Source: Bacteroidota bacterium (GTDB taxonomy: Bacteria; Bacteroidota; Bacteroidia; UKL13-3). Taken from it: a stretch of 6,853 bases of DNA. The notes under the pieces are model-generated. The model did not search any database, was not told where the DNA came from, and saw only the letters and a program-made list of their open reading frames with translations. The translations under genes and the position numbers were made by a program. Numbering within the stretch: the stretch's first letter is position 1; each line of letters opens with the position of its first letter. The stretch lies in NCBI GenBank assembly GCA_947462865.1, contig CANHRW010000109.1, positions 1 to 6,853 on the forward strand, in the 5' to 3' direction. Positions 1 through 5,769 of the stretch are shown here, piece by piece.

Positions 1-9
1 ACAAGTATT

Positions 10-43
10 AAAAAATCCCTTTGCATGCAAAGGGATTTTTTTT
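10..43. terminator. Palindromic Rho-independent terminator of an off-window gene
   Basis: A perfect inverted repeat centred between bases 25 and 26: an A run, TCCCTTTGCA, its exact complement TGCAAAGGGA, then eight T. The A run on one side and the T run on the other make it terminator-like on both strands. No gene in this window ends into it directly, so it most likely serves a gene to the left of the window. It may also catch minus-strand read-through from the 209-2269 gene. Bases 44-158, between this hairpin and the next, hold no coding frame or motif that I can support. Confidence 0.8.
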
Positions 44-158
44 GGCCATTGACTAACCCATATTAAATGACAATTGCTTCGTGAAATAGTTATTGGTCCG
101 TATTTTTTAAGGGCTTTTAGTAAATTAATTTTCAAAAGTTTAGAAAATTAAAGACAAT

Positions 159-194
159 AAAAAAGGCGAATCACATTGTGATTCGCCTTTTTTA
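159..194 (-). terminator. Rho-independent terminator of the T9SS protein gene
   Basis: A 16-bp perfect stem (bases 159-174 against 178-193) with a 3-nt loop. The GC-rich core is GGCGAATCAC / GTGATTCGCC, flanked by an A run on the left and a T run on the right. It starts about 15 bp past the stop codon of the minus-strand gene at 209-2269, and its A tract becomes the U tract of that transcript. The symmetric flanks mean it could also stop plus-strand transcription. Confidence 0.85.
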
Positions 195-208
195 AAGAGA
201 TAAACTCC

Positions 209-2269
209 TTATTTGATAATGGTTAATTTCTTAGTTTGAATATGACCTGCATCGTTCAATTCAACAAAGTAGATACCAGTTGACAATTGGTCGCAATTGA
301 TAGACTCGTTAGAGTTGATAGCACTGCTGTTCATAACAACTTTGCCATTGATATCTAATACTTTGAAAGTAGCCAAAGGACTGCCGTTCCAATTGATATT
401 GAATGAAGAATGTGTAGGATTAGGATATATTTCAAAAGTATTTTCTGCTTTCTTCACATCTTCCATACCCAAAGCCCAATCTTGCATGGTCCAAGTAGAT
501 TGATAAACTTCTTTGGTGTCATCATTTTGAATGAAGGCTACAACAGCCATGTCATAAAATTCTTCTACAGAATTCTCAGTTAAAAGATTAACACCGTTGT
601 ATGCAGTACCTTGTGCAGTGCTCACAATTGCACTAGTTGGTAATCTGTAAGCTCCAGGGAAAGTATAACTGATATTGATATTTTGTGCAACATCTTTACC
701 TGTAAAGTTGAAAACGATACCTGAATCTGGTAACATTTTTTTCATTACAAAGCTGAATTTTGTTTCACCATTGTTTTTAATGTTTTTAGTAGTTTCTTTT
801 TCAACCAAAGCAACTCTTAATCTATAGTTGCCAGCTGGTATGTCAAGTGTAGGAGTTACCGTTATAGCAATGTCAGCCTTTTGACCTGTCATGGTTAAGC
901 TACTTGTCATATCTACTGCAGTTATTTTGGTTTGGTATTGGTCAAAAATTTCAGCAGTTAAAAAGTTTGGATTGTCAGACCATCCACCGTCAATTTGCAT
1001 TTGAGGAACGCCTGAAACACCACCATAGTATTCACCTCTGTTTAAACATTCAAATGTAAAATAAGGGTCACCAGTGCCTGGGAAATAATATTGGTACTTC
1101 AACAAAGCGAATTTGCCTGGTTTGTCTTTCAATATGCTAAAAATCTTTGTGTTACCAGGGTTACATGGAGGGCATGTAGATGAAGTGAAGACTTCTCCTA
1201 AGGTACGTCTTGGAATGGCTCTATCTGCAACTAAAATGCTGTTTTCTTTTACGTTGTCACTGAAATCCCCATCTAAACCATCATTAGGATCTGTAATCCA
1301 AACACGGAAATTAGCAACACCACCTGTGGTTTGTTGGTAAGGAATATTATGGGTAAAGCTATAGTTCCCATTTCCACTACCTACAATTGGGGTAATGTTT
1401 TTAATGGTCATAGTGAATGAATCACCACCGTTAACTGAATACTTAATTTTAAATGCACTTAATGGATCAGCGCCTAAGTTAACAATTGAACCAGTTAAAG
1501 TAATGTCTTCGTTGATAACACCAAATGTTGCTAAATTAACGCTAGCCAATTTTACATTGTTTGCAGGTTGGTTTCCGTATGTAAAAGCGAACACTTTATC
1601 TGTGCTATTGTCTCTAGAACCTAATTTATTAGGAAAATCTCTTAATGAATTTCCGCCTACCATGGTAGCAATGCTTCCATCACCATTTTGACAGCCAATA
1701 GTAGCTGTAAATGGTCTGCTAAAGTTTGCATCGTTGTATATCAGGTCAAAACCACCAGATTCTTTTAATACGATTGCAAAATACAAATAACTGGTATCTG
1801 AAATTGAAGATGAAACAGAGAACCATTGAATCACATGTCTTCTGTTTGGTGCTGTTCCAAGTGTAGTTGCATTTACAACATCCGGAACATTGTTTATGTT
1901 AGTTATAACAGATTTCAATGCTAAGTTATCCCAGAATCCGAAAATAGCGTTTTTAGGCGCACTGGCATCTGGAATAGACATGTTAGTGCTTTGACTTGCT
2001 GTTTCAGCCATGTCAAATGTAATATAGCCGTTGTCACTGGCTTTGTAGCTTGTTACAACTTGTCCATAAAATTCCCATGTAAAAGGAATGTTTTGTGATG
2101 CAGACAATACATCATTAGAATTGGTAGGGATGATTGTTGAACCCTGAGTTTGAGCAGTAGTGTAATCTGATGGAGTACCCGTAGATGTGATGGAATAATA
2201 GCCTGTTTGAGCTATTGTACTTCCAGCAATTGCTAAAAAAGCAACAATACTAAGTAGTGTTTTTTTCAT
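209..2269 (-). CDS. T9SS-exported Omp28-like protein with a thioredoxin-type CPPC motif
   Basis: A 686-aa secreted or cell-surface protein. Residues 1-20 form a signal peptide (MKK, hydrophobic core, STIA) followed by Gln21. Residues about 25-230 look like a beta-rich, nidogen-like or MAM-like region: IPFTWEFYG at 61-69, SDNGYITF at 78-85 and IGCQNGDG at 191-198. Residues about 238-348 resemble a CARDB/Ig-like domain. Residues about 355-450 resemble the Omp28/thioredoxin-like fold: FTSSTCPPC with Cys366 and Cys369, and a GVP at 420-422 in the usual cis-proline position. A further beta domain spans about 455-595. The tail (611-686) is a type A T9SS sorting domain, with YPNP at 615-618, LDINGKVV and STGIYFVEL, ending KKLTIIK. 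By family knowledge, the tail directs export across the outer membrane by the Por machinery and is then removed. The enzymatic role is unknown; disulfide chemistry is an inference from CPPC. The start is the only Met before the signal peptide. No convincing promoter is visible upstream. A strong terminator follows, so it is probably monocistronic. Confidence 0.9.
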   Translation of the reverse strand: MKKTLLSIVAFLAIAGSTIAQTGYYSITSTGTPSDYTTAQTQGSTIIPTNSNDVLSASQNIPFTWEFYGQVVTSYKASDNGYITFDMAETASQSTNMSIPDASAPKNAIFGFWDNLALKSVITNINNVPDVVNATTLGTAPNRRHVIQWFSVSSSISDTSYLYFAIVLKESGGFDLIYNDANFSRPFTATIGCQNGDGSIATMVGGNSLRDFPNKLGSRDNSTDKVFAFTYGNQPANNVKLASVNLATFGVINEDITLTGSIVNLGADPLSAFKIKYSVNGGDSFTMTIKNITPIVGSGNGNYSFTHNIPYQQTTGGVANFRVWITDPNDGLDGDFSDNVKENSILVADRAIPRRTLGEVFTSSTCPPCNPGNTKIFSILKDKPGKFALLKYQYYFPGTGDPYFTFECLNRGEYYGGVSGVPQMQIDGGWSDNPNFLTAEIFDQYQTKITAVDMTSSLTMTGQKADIAITVTPTLDIPAGNYRLRVALVEKETTKNIKNNGETKFSFVMKKMLPDSGIVFNFTGKDVAQNINISYTFPGAYRLPTSAIVSTAQGTAYNGVNLLTENSVEEFYDMAVVAFIQNDDTKEVYQSTWTMQDWALGMEDVKKAENTFEIYPNPTHSSFNINWNGSPLATFKVLDINGKVVMNSSAINSNESINCDQLSTGIYFVELNDAGHIQTKKLTIIK

Positions 2270-2360
2270 GTTATATAGTTGTTATTTGTATGTTTTAGTT
2301 GTGTATATGCAAGGTTCACAAAATTTCGCAAAATTGCAAACACTTAATTTTTTGGCTGTT

Positions 2361-2386
2361 AGTCTTTTTCACTAAAAGACTAGTCT
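2361..2386. other. Short nested inverted repeats in the intergenic gap
   Basis: AGTCTTTT (2361-2368) pairs with AAAAGACT (2374-2381) across a 5-nt loop. The right arm is also part of the perfect 10-bp palindrome AGACTAGTCT (2377-2386). The site lies 34 bp beyond the aspA stop and about 90 bp upstream of the T9SS protein start. No T tract follows on either strand, so it is not a standard terminator. It could be an operator or an mRNA 3'-end structure; nothing in the sequence decides between them. Confidence 0.35.
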
Positions 2387-2419
2387 AATAGAATCATCAA
2401 AAAGTTGTTTGTCTGAAAC

Positions 2420-3832
2420 TTATTTATTGATAAATTTAGGATGGATGAGGTTTTCTATAGAAAATATTTCATCCCATTTTTCTTTGCTTATAAGCTGTTG
2501 TTCTTCTACCACTATCTCATAAATGTTTTTACCTGAATGAAGCGCCTCTCCAGCAATCTCAGAACTTTTTTCATAACCCAATATTGGATTGAGTTGAGTG
2601 ACAATACCAATACTGTTCATTACCATTTCTCTGGTTCTATCAGCATTTGCTGTAATGCCAACAATACATTTATCTACTAACGAATGAATGGCATTCCCTA
2701 AATATTCCAATGAGGTAAATACTGCAAATGCGATAACTGGCTCCATTACATTGAGTTGCAATTGCCCTGCTTCAGCAGCCATCGTAACCGTTAAGTCTTG
2801 GCCAATGACATAATAACAAGTTTGATTCACCACTTCTGGAATAACAGGGTTCACTTTCCCGGGCATAATTGAAGAACCAGGTTGTCTGGCTGGCAAATTA
2901 ATCTCATTGAATCCAGTTCTAGGACCAGAACTCAATAACCGTAGATCATTGCAAATTTTAGAAACTTTTACGGCATTTCTTTTTAAGGTCCCCATGATTT
3001 GCACATAGGCACCAGTATCGCCAGTTGCTTCTATCAAGTCTGGGGCTAAACATACAGGAATGCCAGCTATTTCAGCCAAATGCTTTACACAAATTTCGGC
3101 ATAGCCTTCTGGTGCATTTACACGGGTACCAATTGCGGTAGCTCCCATATTTACCTCCAATAACAATTCTTGAGCCTCTTTTAACCTACTAATGTCTTCT
3201 CCAATTGTAGTTGCAAATGCTTTAAACTCTTGTCCTAGTGTCATTGGAACTGCGTCTTGCAACTGGGTTCGGCCCATTTTTAAAACAGTATCAAATTCAA
3301 TTGCTTTTTTTAAAAAGGACTGTTCAAGTTTCTGTAGTGTTTTTAAGTAGTCTGATAGTTTGTAGTGCAATGCTATTCTAAATGCAGAAGGGTATGCATC
3401 GTTGGTTGACTGCGAGCAATTGACATGGTTATTAGGATGTAAATGCTCGTAGGCGCCTTTGATATAGCCCATTTTAATTAGCCCAATGTTTGCAATTACT
3501 TCATTGGCGTTCATATTACAGGATGTGCCTGCACCACCTTGTATCAAGTCAGAAACAAATTGATTGTCATACTTACCCGTAACTATTTCATCACAAGCAT
3601 ACAATATAGCATCTTTTACTTGCTCGCTTAGTACACCGCATTCATAATTTGCTAAAGCGGCTGCCTTTTTAACATAAGCCAATGCCTTTATAAAATAAGG
3701 TTCTTTAGCAATTGGAATACCAGTTATGTTGAAGTTCTCTTTTGCTCTAAAAGTTTGTATGCCATAAAACAATTCATCGGGGATGTCTAATTCTCCCAAA
3801 AAATCATGTTCTTTTCTTGTAACTTTATTCAT
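2420..3832 (-). CDS. aspA: Aspartate ammonia-lyase (aspartase)
   Basis: A 470-aa cytoplasmic enzyme that reversibly converts L-aspartate to fumarate and ammonia, feeding amino-acid carbon to the TCA cycle. E. coli AspA is about 478 aa, so this is full length. The fumarase/aspartase signature GSSIMPGKVNP lies at 319-329; Ser320 matches the catalytic base of the flexible SS loop, and Lys326 and Asn328 follow. Other active-site blocks are GGAGTSCNMN (99-108), QSTNDAYP (141-148), MGRTQLQDAVPMTLGQEF (186-203) and the MAAEAGQLQLNVMEP stretch (351-365). VIPEVVNQ after the signature and LLEVNMGATAIGT (224-236) match aspartase rather than class II fumarase. The Met start fits the family N-terminus (xxEHDFLGELDIPDELFYG). 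A promoter candidate lies just upstream, so it can be transcribed independently of the LuxE-like gene 61 bp away. No classical terminator follows. Nothing is missing from the active site. Confidence 0.95.
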   Translation of the reverse strand: MNKVTRKEHDFLGELDIPDELFYGIQTFRAKENFNITGIPIAKEPYFIKALAYVKKAAALANYECGVLSEQVKDAILYACDEIVTGKYDNQFVSDLIQGGAGTSCNMNANEVIANIGLIKMGYIKGAYEHLHPNNHVNCSQSTNDAYPSAFRIALHYKLSDYLKTLQKLEQSFLKKAIEFDTVLKMGRTQLQDAVPMTLGQEFKAFATTIGEDISRLKEAQELLLEVNMGATAIGTRVNAPEGYAEICVKHLAEIAGIPVCLAPDLIEATGDTGAYVQIMGTLKRNAVKVSKICNDLRLLSSGPRTGFNEINLPARQPGSSIMPGKVNPVIPEVVNQTCYYVIGQDLTVTMAAEAGQLQLNVMEPVIAFAVFTSLEYLGNAIHSLVDKCIVGITANADRTREMVMNSIGIVTQLNPILGYEKSSEIAGEALHSGKNIYEIVVEEQQLISKEKWDEIFSIENLIHPKFINK

Positions 3833-3848
3833 AGACTGATTTAAAAAC

Positions 3849-3880
3849 CAAACTTAGTTAAAAAATCAAGAAAATTACAA
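3849..3880 (-). promoter_or_regulatory. Candidate Bacteroidota sigma promoter for aspA
   Basis: Read on the minus strand, a TTG (3880-3878) is followed after 21 bases by TAAGTTTG (3856-3849). This matches the Bacteroidota pattern of TTG at about -33 and TAnnTTTG at -7, within the spacer range reported for the group. Transcription would begin about 10 bases before the aspA ATG, giving a very short leader. The site lies entirely in the 61-bp gap behind the LuxE-like gene. Confidence 0.5.
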
Positions 3881-3893
3881 GTGCACCAAGTGT

Positions 3894-4889
3894 CTAGCTT
3901 ACCATTAGGCTACAGCCTCTTTGCTCACTTTGGTCTCTTCTGCCCAAAACTTCAAATGTAAAATCTGGGTGTTCAATACCTAAATCAGCAGTTTGTATAA
4001 AACAACAAGAGTGTATATTGGCTAAGTCAACGACTTGGATTACTCCTGTTTTGCCCATTTTGGCGGCACTTCTAGGGTCATTAATATCTGTAATGAAAGT
4101 TCTAGCCCATTTAGGGCCTGTGAAATTGCCATTTTGGCTTGTGTAAAATTGGCTTTGCATTTCACACATGCTGTATTCGGAATAAATGGTATTGGTTTGA
4201 AATTGGTTCATCAAAGTCTCGTACAATTCCATTTTAGTGATTTCTTTTTTTCTCCCTTTCATTCCACCAGTTTCTATAATCTTGCCATAGTTAATAGGGA
4301 TAGGAAATTTTTTGGCAAAATCGAGTAAGCCAAAAGTTACTCCAAATAAAAAATACGGCTCTTTTTTTGACTCTAATAATTTAATTTTAGCAGCCAATTG
4401 CTCATGTTCATATAAGTAAAATCCGTTAAGCGGATGCTTGCTTTTTTTCATTAAAGCTTGAACCATATATACCAAAGAGGAATTTTCTTTTTCAAGATAA
4501 GAGGGGAGTAAGCCAAGTATACATTTATTGGCAATTGACCCGAAATGATTTTGGAAATGGGTAAAAATGCTTTGCTCGTAGATGCTTAGATCAACAATAA
4601 AATGTTTGCTATTTCCTGTTAGGCTAGTGCCACTGCTTTCAAATGTTTTTAACACAGGAAATTGGTTGCTTTTGATTTCATGTGTTTTAAAGAACTCAAT
4701 AGGAAGAAATGGAATATCACCTATTTTTTTAATGTCATTACCTTGTTGAATGCCCCAAATTTTTGCATATTCTCTATAAACAACATTGTGGTTATACTGG
4801 TATTGGAATGCATCCAAACACAATTCCTCAAAATTGCTTAGATTTGAATTGAATATTCTATGAGGCCAAAGATCAATAAATTCAGACAT
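3894..4889 (-). CDS. LuxE-like acyl-protein synthetase / acyltransferase
   Basis: A 331-aa protein of the LuxE family (adenylate-forming, PaaK-related fold without the large C-terminal lid). LuxE activates a fatty acid as acyl-AMP and transfers it to its own cysteine. The N-terminus NFEELCLDAFQYQYNHNVVYREY (19-41) matches the family opening. ESSGTSLTGNSKH (84-96) is the serine/threonine-rich nucleotide loop. IPFLPIEFFK (59-68), ETGGMKGR (206-213), YSEYSMCEM (236-244) and TADLG (300-304) correspond to the adenylate-binding blocks. The end, VLGRRDQSEQRGCSLMVS (314-331), contains Cys326 in an RGCSL motif. It resembles the C-terminus I remember for Vibrio LuxE, whose cysteine there carries the acyl group. 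LuxE of Vibrio is about 370-380 aa, so this is somewhat shorter. No other lux gene is present, so the substrate and acceptor are unknown. The ATG is the only Met before residue 142; its first ten codons overlap a divergent gene. A 61-bp gap separates it from aspA. Confidence 0.8.
   Translation of the reverse strand: MSEFIDLWPHRIFNSNLSNFEELCLDAFQYQYNHNVVYREYAKIWGIQQGNDIKKIGDIPFLPIEFFKTHEIKSNQFPVLKTFESSGTSLTGNSKHFIVDLSIYEQSIFTHFQNHFGSIANKCILGLLPSYLEKENSSLVYMVQALMKKSKHPLNGFYLYEHEQLAAKIKLLESKKEPYFLFGVTFGLLDFAKKFPIPINYGKIIETGGMKGRKKEITKMELYETLMNQFQTNTIYSEYSMCEMQSQFYTSQNGNFTGPKWARTFITDINDPRSAAKMGKTGVIQVVDLANIHSCCFIQTADLGIEHPDFTFEVLGRRDQSEQRGCSLMVS
4839..4846 (+). promoter_or_regulatory. Candidate -7 element for the lipoprotein gene
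   Basis: TAGATTTG is a perfect match to the Bacteroidota -7 box TAnnTTTG. It lies 13 bp before the ATG at 4860, inside the opposing LuxE-like coding region. No TTG sits at the expected distance upstream, so support comes from the -7 box alone and a chance match is possible. Confidence 0.35.
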
Positions 4890-5417
4890 GTTATTTTTTT
4901 GCTCAGCTTGCCGTTATGCTATTTGCAATGCAAAAAAACAGAAATAACTTCAGAAATTCCTCAGATTGCCTTCAAGAGAGCATCTTTTTTACAAAATATT
5001 CAAGGTAAAGATTCGCTATTGGTTTTAACTATCACCTACAAAGATGGAGACGGAGATTTGGGTTTGGGTCAGTCTGATACATTCGCACCGTTTAACCCAT
5101 TAATTGACAGTGTGGGCAAATCACTGAATCCTTATTACCAAAATTTGCATATCAGTTATTTTGAAAAATATTTAGGGCAATTTCAGGTGGTAACTAATCC
5201 GTTTAATAATGCAGACACCTTAACCTATGCATACCGGTTTGAAAATTTAACTCCCGATGGCAGACACAAATCAATTAGAGGAGAAATTGAGGTTAAAATA
5301 AGTCCCAATGCATATCCCAATGCTACAGATACAACACTCTATGAGGTTTATATATACGACAGGGCTTTGCACAAAAGTAATGTTGTACAAAGCCCTGTTG
5401 TAGTTTGGAACAAATAA
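4860..5417 (+). CDS. Small Bacteroidota lipoprotein with a DGDGDLGL motif
   Basis: A 185-aa predicted lipoprotein of unknown function. The N-terminus has a basic segment (RPKINKFRH, 2-10), a hydrophobic core (VIFLLSLPLCYL) and Cys24 in LQC followed by KK. This is a loose lipobox, tolerable in this phylum but not canonical; Cys20 is a less likely site. The mature part is beta-rich. TYKDGDGDLGLG (59-70) is a recurrent motif of small Bacteroidota lipoproteins whose alternating Asp residues could bind calcium (inference). The C-terminus YIYDRALHKSNVVQSPVV (164-181) also fits that group. The ATG at 4860 gives a good basic n-region but overlaps the divergent LuxE-like start by 30 bp. An ATG at 4888 is one base out of frame across a run of seven T. 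The last 60 bases form a long hairpin. The gene converges on the next with a 7-bp gap. Outer-membrane anchoring is likely; which side it faces is unknown. Confidence 0.75.
   Translation: MRPKINKFRHVIFLLSLPLCYLQCKKTEITSEIPQIAFKRASFLQNIQGKDSLLVLTITYKDGDGDLGLGQSDTFAPFNPLIDSVGKSLNPYYQNLHISYFEKYLGQFQVVTNPFNNADTLTYAYRFENLTPDGRHKSIRGEIEVKISPNAYPNATDTTLYEVYIYDRALHKSNVVQSPVVVWNK
5355..5402. terminator. Long hairpin at the convergent gene ends (terminator-like, inside CDS)
   Basis: Bases 5355-5374 pair with 5383-5402: 20 positions with one mismatch (5370/5387), one G-T wobble and an 8-nt loop. The core is CAGGGCTTTG / CAAAGCCCTG. It lies inside the last codons of the lipoprotein, ending 13 bases before its stop codon is completed. 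No T run follows on either strand, so it is not a textbook Rho-independent terminator. Its position between convergent genes suggests termination or mRNA 3'-end protection for one or both transcripts. Confidence 0.5.
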
Positions 5418-5424
5418 AAACTGA

Positions 5425-5646
5425 CTAGAAGTCGTCGTCATCGTCTTCATCTTCATCAAAATCGTCAAACGATTTTGGCTCATCAATTTCTAATTCATCA
5501 ATTTCCAAATCATCATCCTCATTTTCATCATCTTCATCTTCGATGAAAGTGTTTTTTAGTGGTGTCTTTTTGGCTGCTGCTTTAGTTGTTGGCGATGCAG
5601 TTTTTTTAGTTGTTTTTGTTGCTGACGGTTTGCTAGCTTTAGTCAT
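5425..5646 (-). CDS. Small bipolar protein: Lys/Thr/Ala-rich head, Asp/Glu tail
   Basis: A 73-aa protein that I cannot assign to a named family. Residues 1-35 contain nine Lys, no acidic residue and many Thr, Ala, Ser and Pro, like the unstructured tails of bacterial histone-H1-like proteins. Residues 36-73 contain 27 Asp or Glu out of 38, including a tandem LEIDE LEIDE (47-56), and end in five Asp and a terminal Phe. Both halves should be disordered, and the two charges could interact with each other. The acidic tip closed by an aromatic residue recalls the C-termini of single-strand DNA-binding proteins, but there is no OB-fold here. The ATG is 123 bp downstream of the deacetylase-family gene on the same strand, with two TAnnTTTG boxes in between, so it may have its own promoter. 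It could also be a nucleic-acid or basic-protein chaperone; its function is open. A biased repeat-like frame can be spurious, but the ordered charge split, promoter boxes and clean gene spacing support it. Confidence 0.7.
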   Translation of the reverse strand: MTKASKPSATKTTKKTASPTTKAAAKKTPLKNTFIEDEDDENEDDDLEIDELEIDEPKSFDDFDEDEDDDDDF

Positions 5647-5650
5647 GTTT

Positions 5651-5694
5651 CAAATGTAGTTACTTGTGCAAAGTTAAAAGTAATTTTTATACAA
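5651..5694 (-). promoter_or_regulatory. Candidate promoter region of the bipolar small protein gene
   Basis: Two perfect minus-strand matches to TAnnTTTG lie here: TACATTTG (5658-5651) and TAACTTTG (5676-5669). A TTG at 5694-5692 precedes the second with a 15-base spacer, slightly short for this promoter class. The nearer box is only 4 bp from the ATG, which would leave almost no leader, so the farther one is the more plausible start signal. Confidence 0.4.
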
Positions 5695-5727
5695 TTTAAT
5701 GGGCGCTTTAAATAATTTCCGTGAATT

Positions 5728-5759
5728 AAAATTTGATTCAATACAAAATCAAGCATTTT
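5728..5759 (-). terminator. Weak hairpin downstream of the deacetylase-family gene
   Basis: AAAATTTGATT (5728-5738) can pair with AATCAA (5747-5752) plus ATTTT (5755-5759) across a two-base bulge. It begins about 10 bp after the deacetylase stop, and the minus-strand transcript would read into ATTTTAATT. The stem is AT-rich and weak, so this is only a possible terminator. Confidence 0.25.
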
Positions 5760-5769
5760 CAGAAAAAAA

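Noticed and set aside
169..181. AATCACATTGTGA also occurs at 6763-6775, suggesting a shared regulatory site
   Set aside because: One copy is just the apex of a terminator stem and the other spans a start codon. A shared 13-mer in an AT-rich 6.9-kb window is not far from chance, and the half-site order is opposite to a CRP-type site.
1..208. Small RNA or tRNA between the two left-hand terminators
   Set aside because: There is no cloverleaf, no promoter match and no conserved structure apart from the two terminator hairpins.
1395..1691. Plus-strand open frame of about 98 codons opposite the T9SS gene
   Set aside because: It is the antisense shadow of a well-supported secreted protein and shows no family motif or promoter. 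Other plus-strand frames within that gene were rejected for the same reason.
2420..3832. Class II fumarase as an alternative for the lyase
   Set aside because: The blocks around the signature (VIPEVVNQ), TQLQDAVPMTLGQEF and LLEVNMGATAIGT match aspartase, not FumC.
4035..4328. Plus-strand open frame opposite the LuxE-like gene
   Set aside because: It is fully inside a conserved gene on the other strand, and its composition is not protein-like.
5271..5486. Minus-strand open frame covering the convergent gene ends
   Set aside because: It is out of frame with the acidic gene and antisense to the lipoprotein; its length comes from the repeat-like acidic codons.
5425..5600. GAT/GAA-like triplet run as a simple-sequence repeat
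   Set aside because: The triplets encode a mixed Asp/Glu tail with interspersed Leu, Ile and Phe and a clean stop, so a coding explanation suffices; no uniform tandem unit is present.
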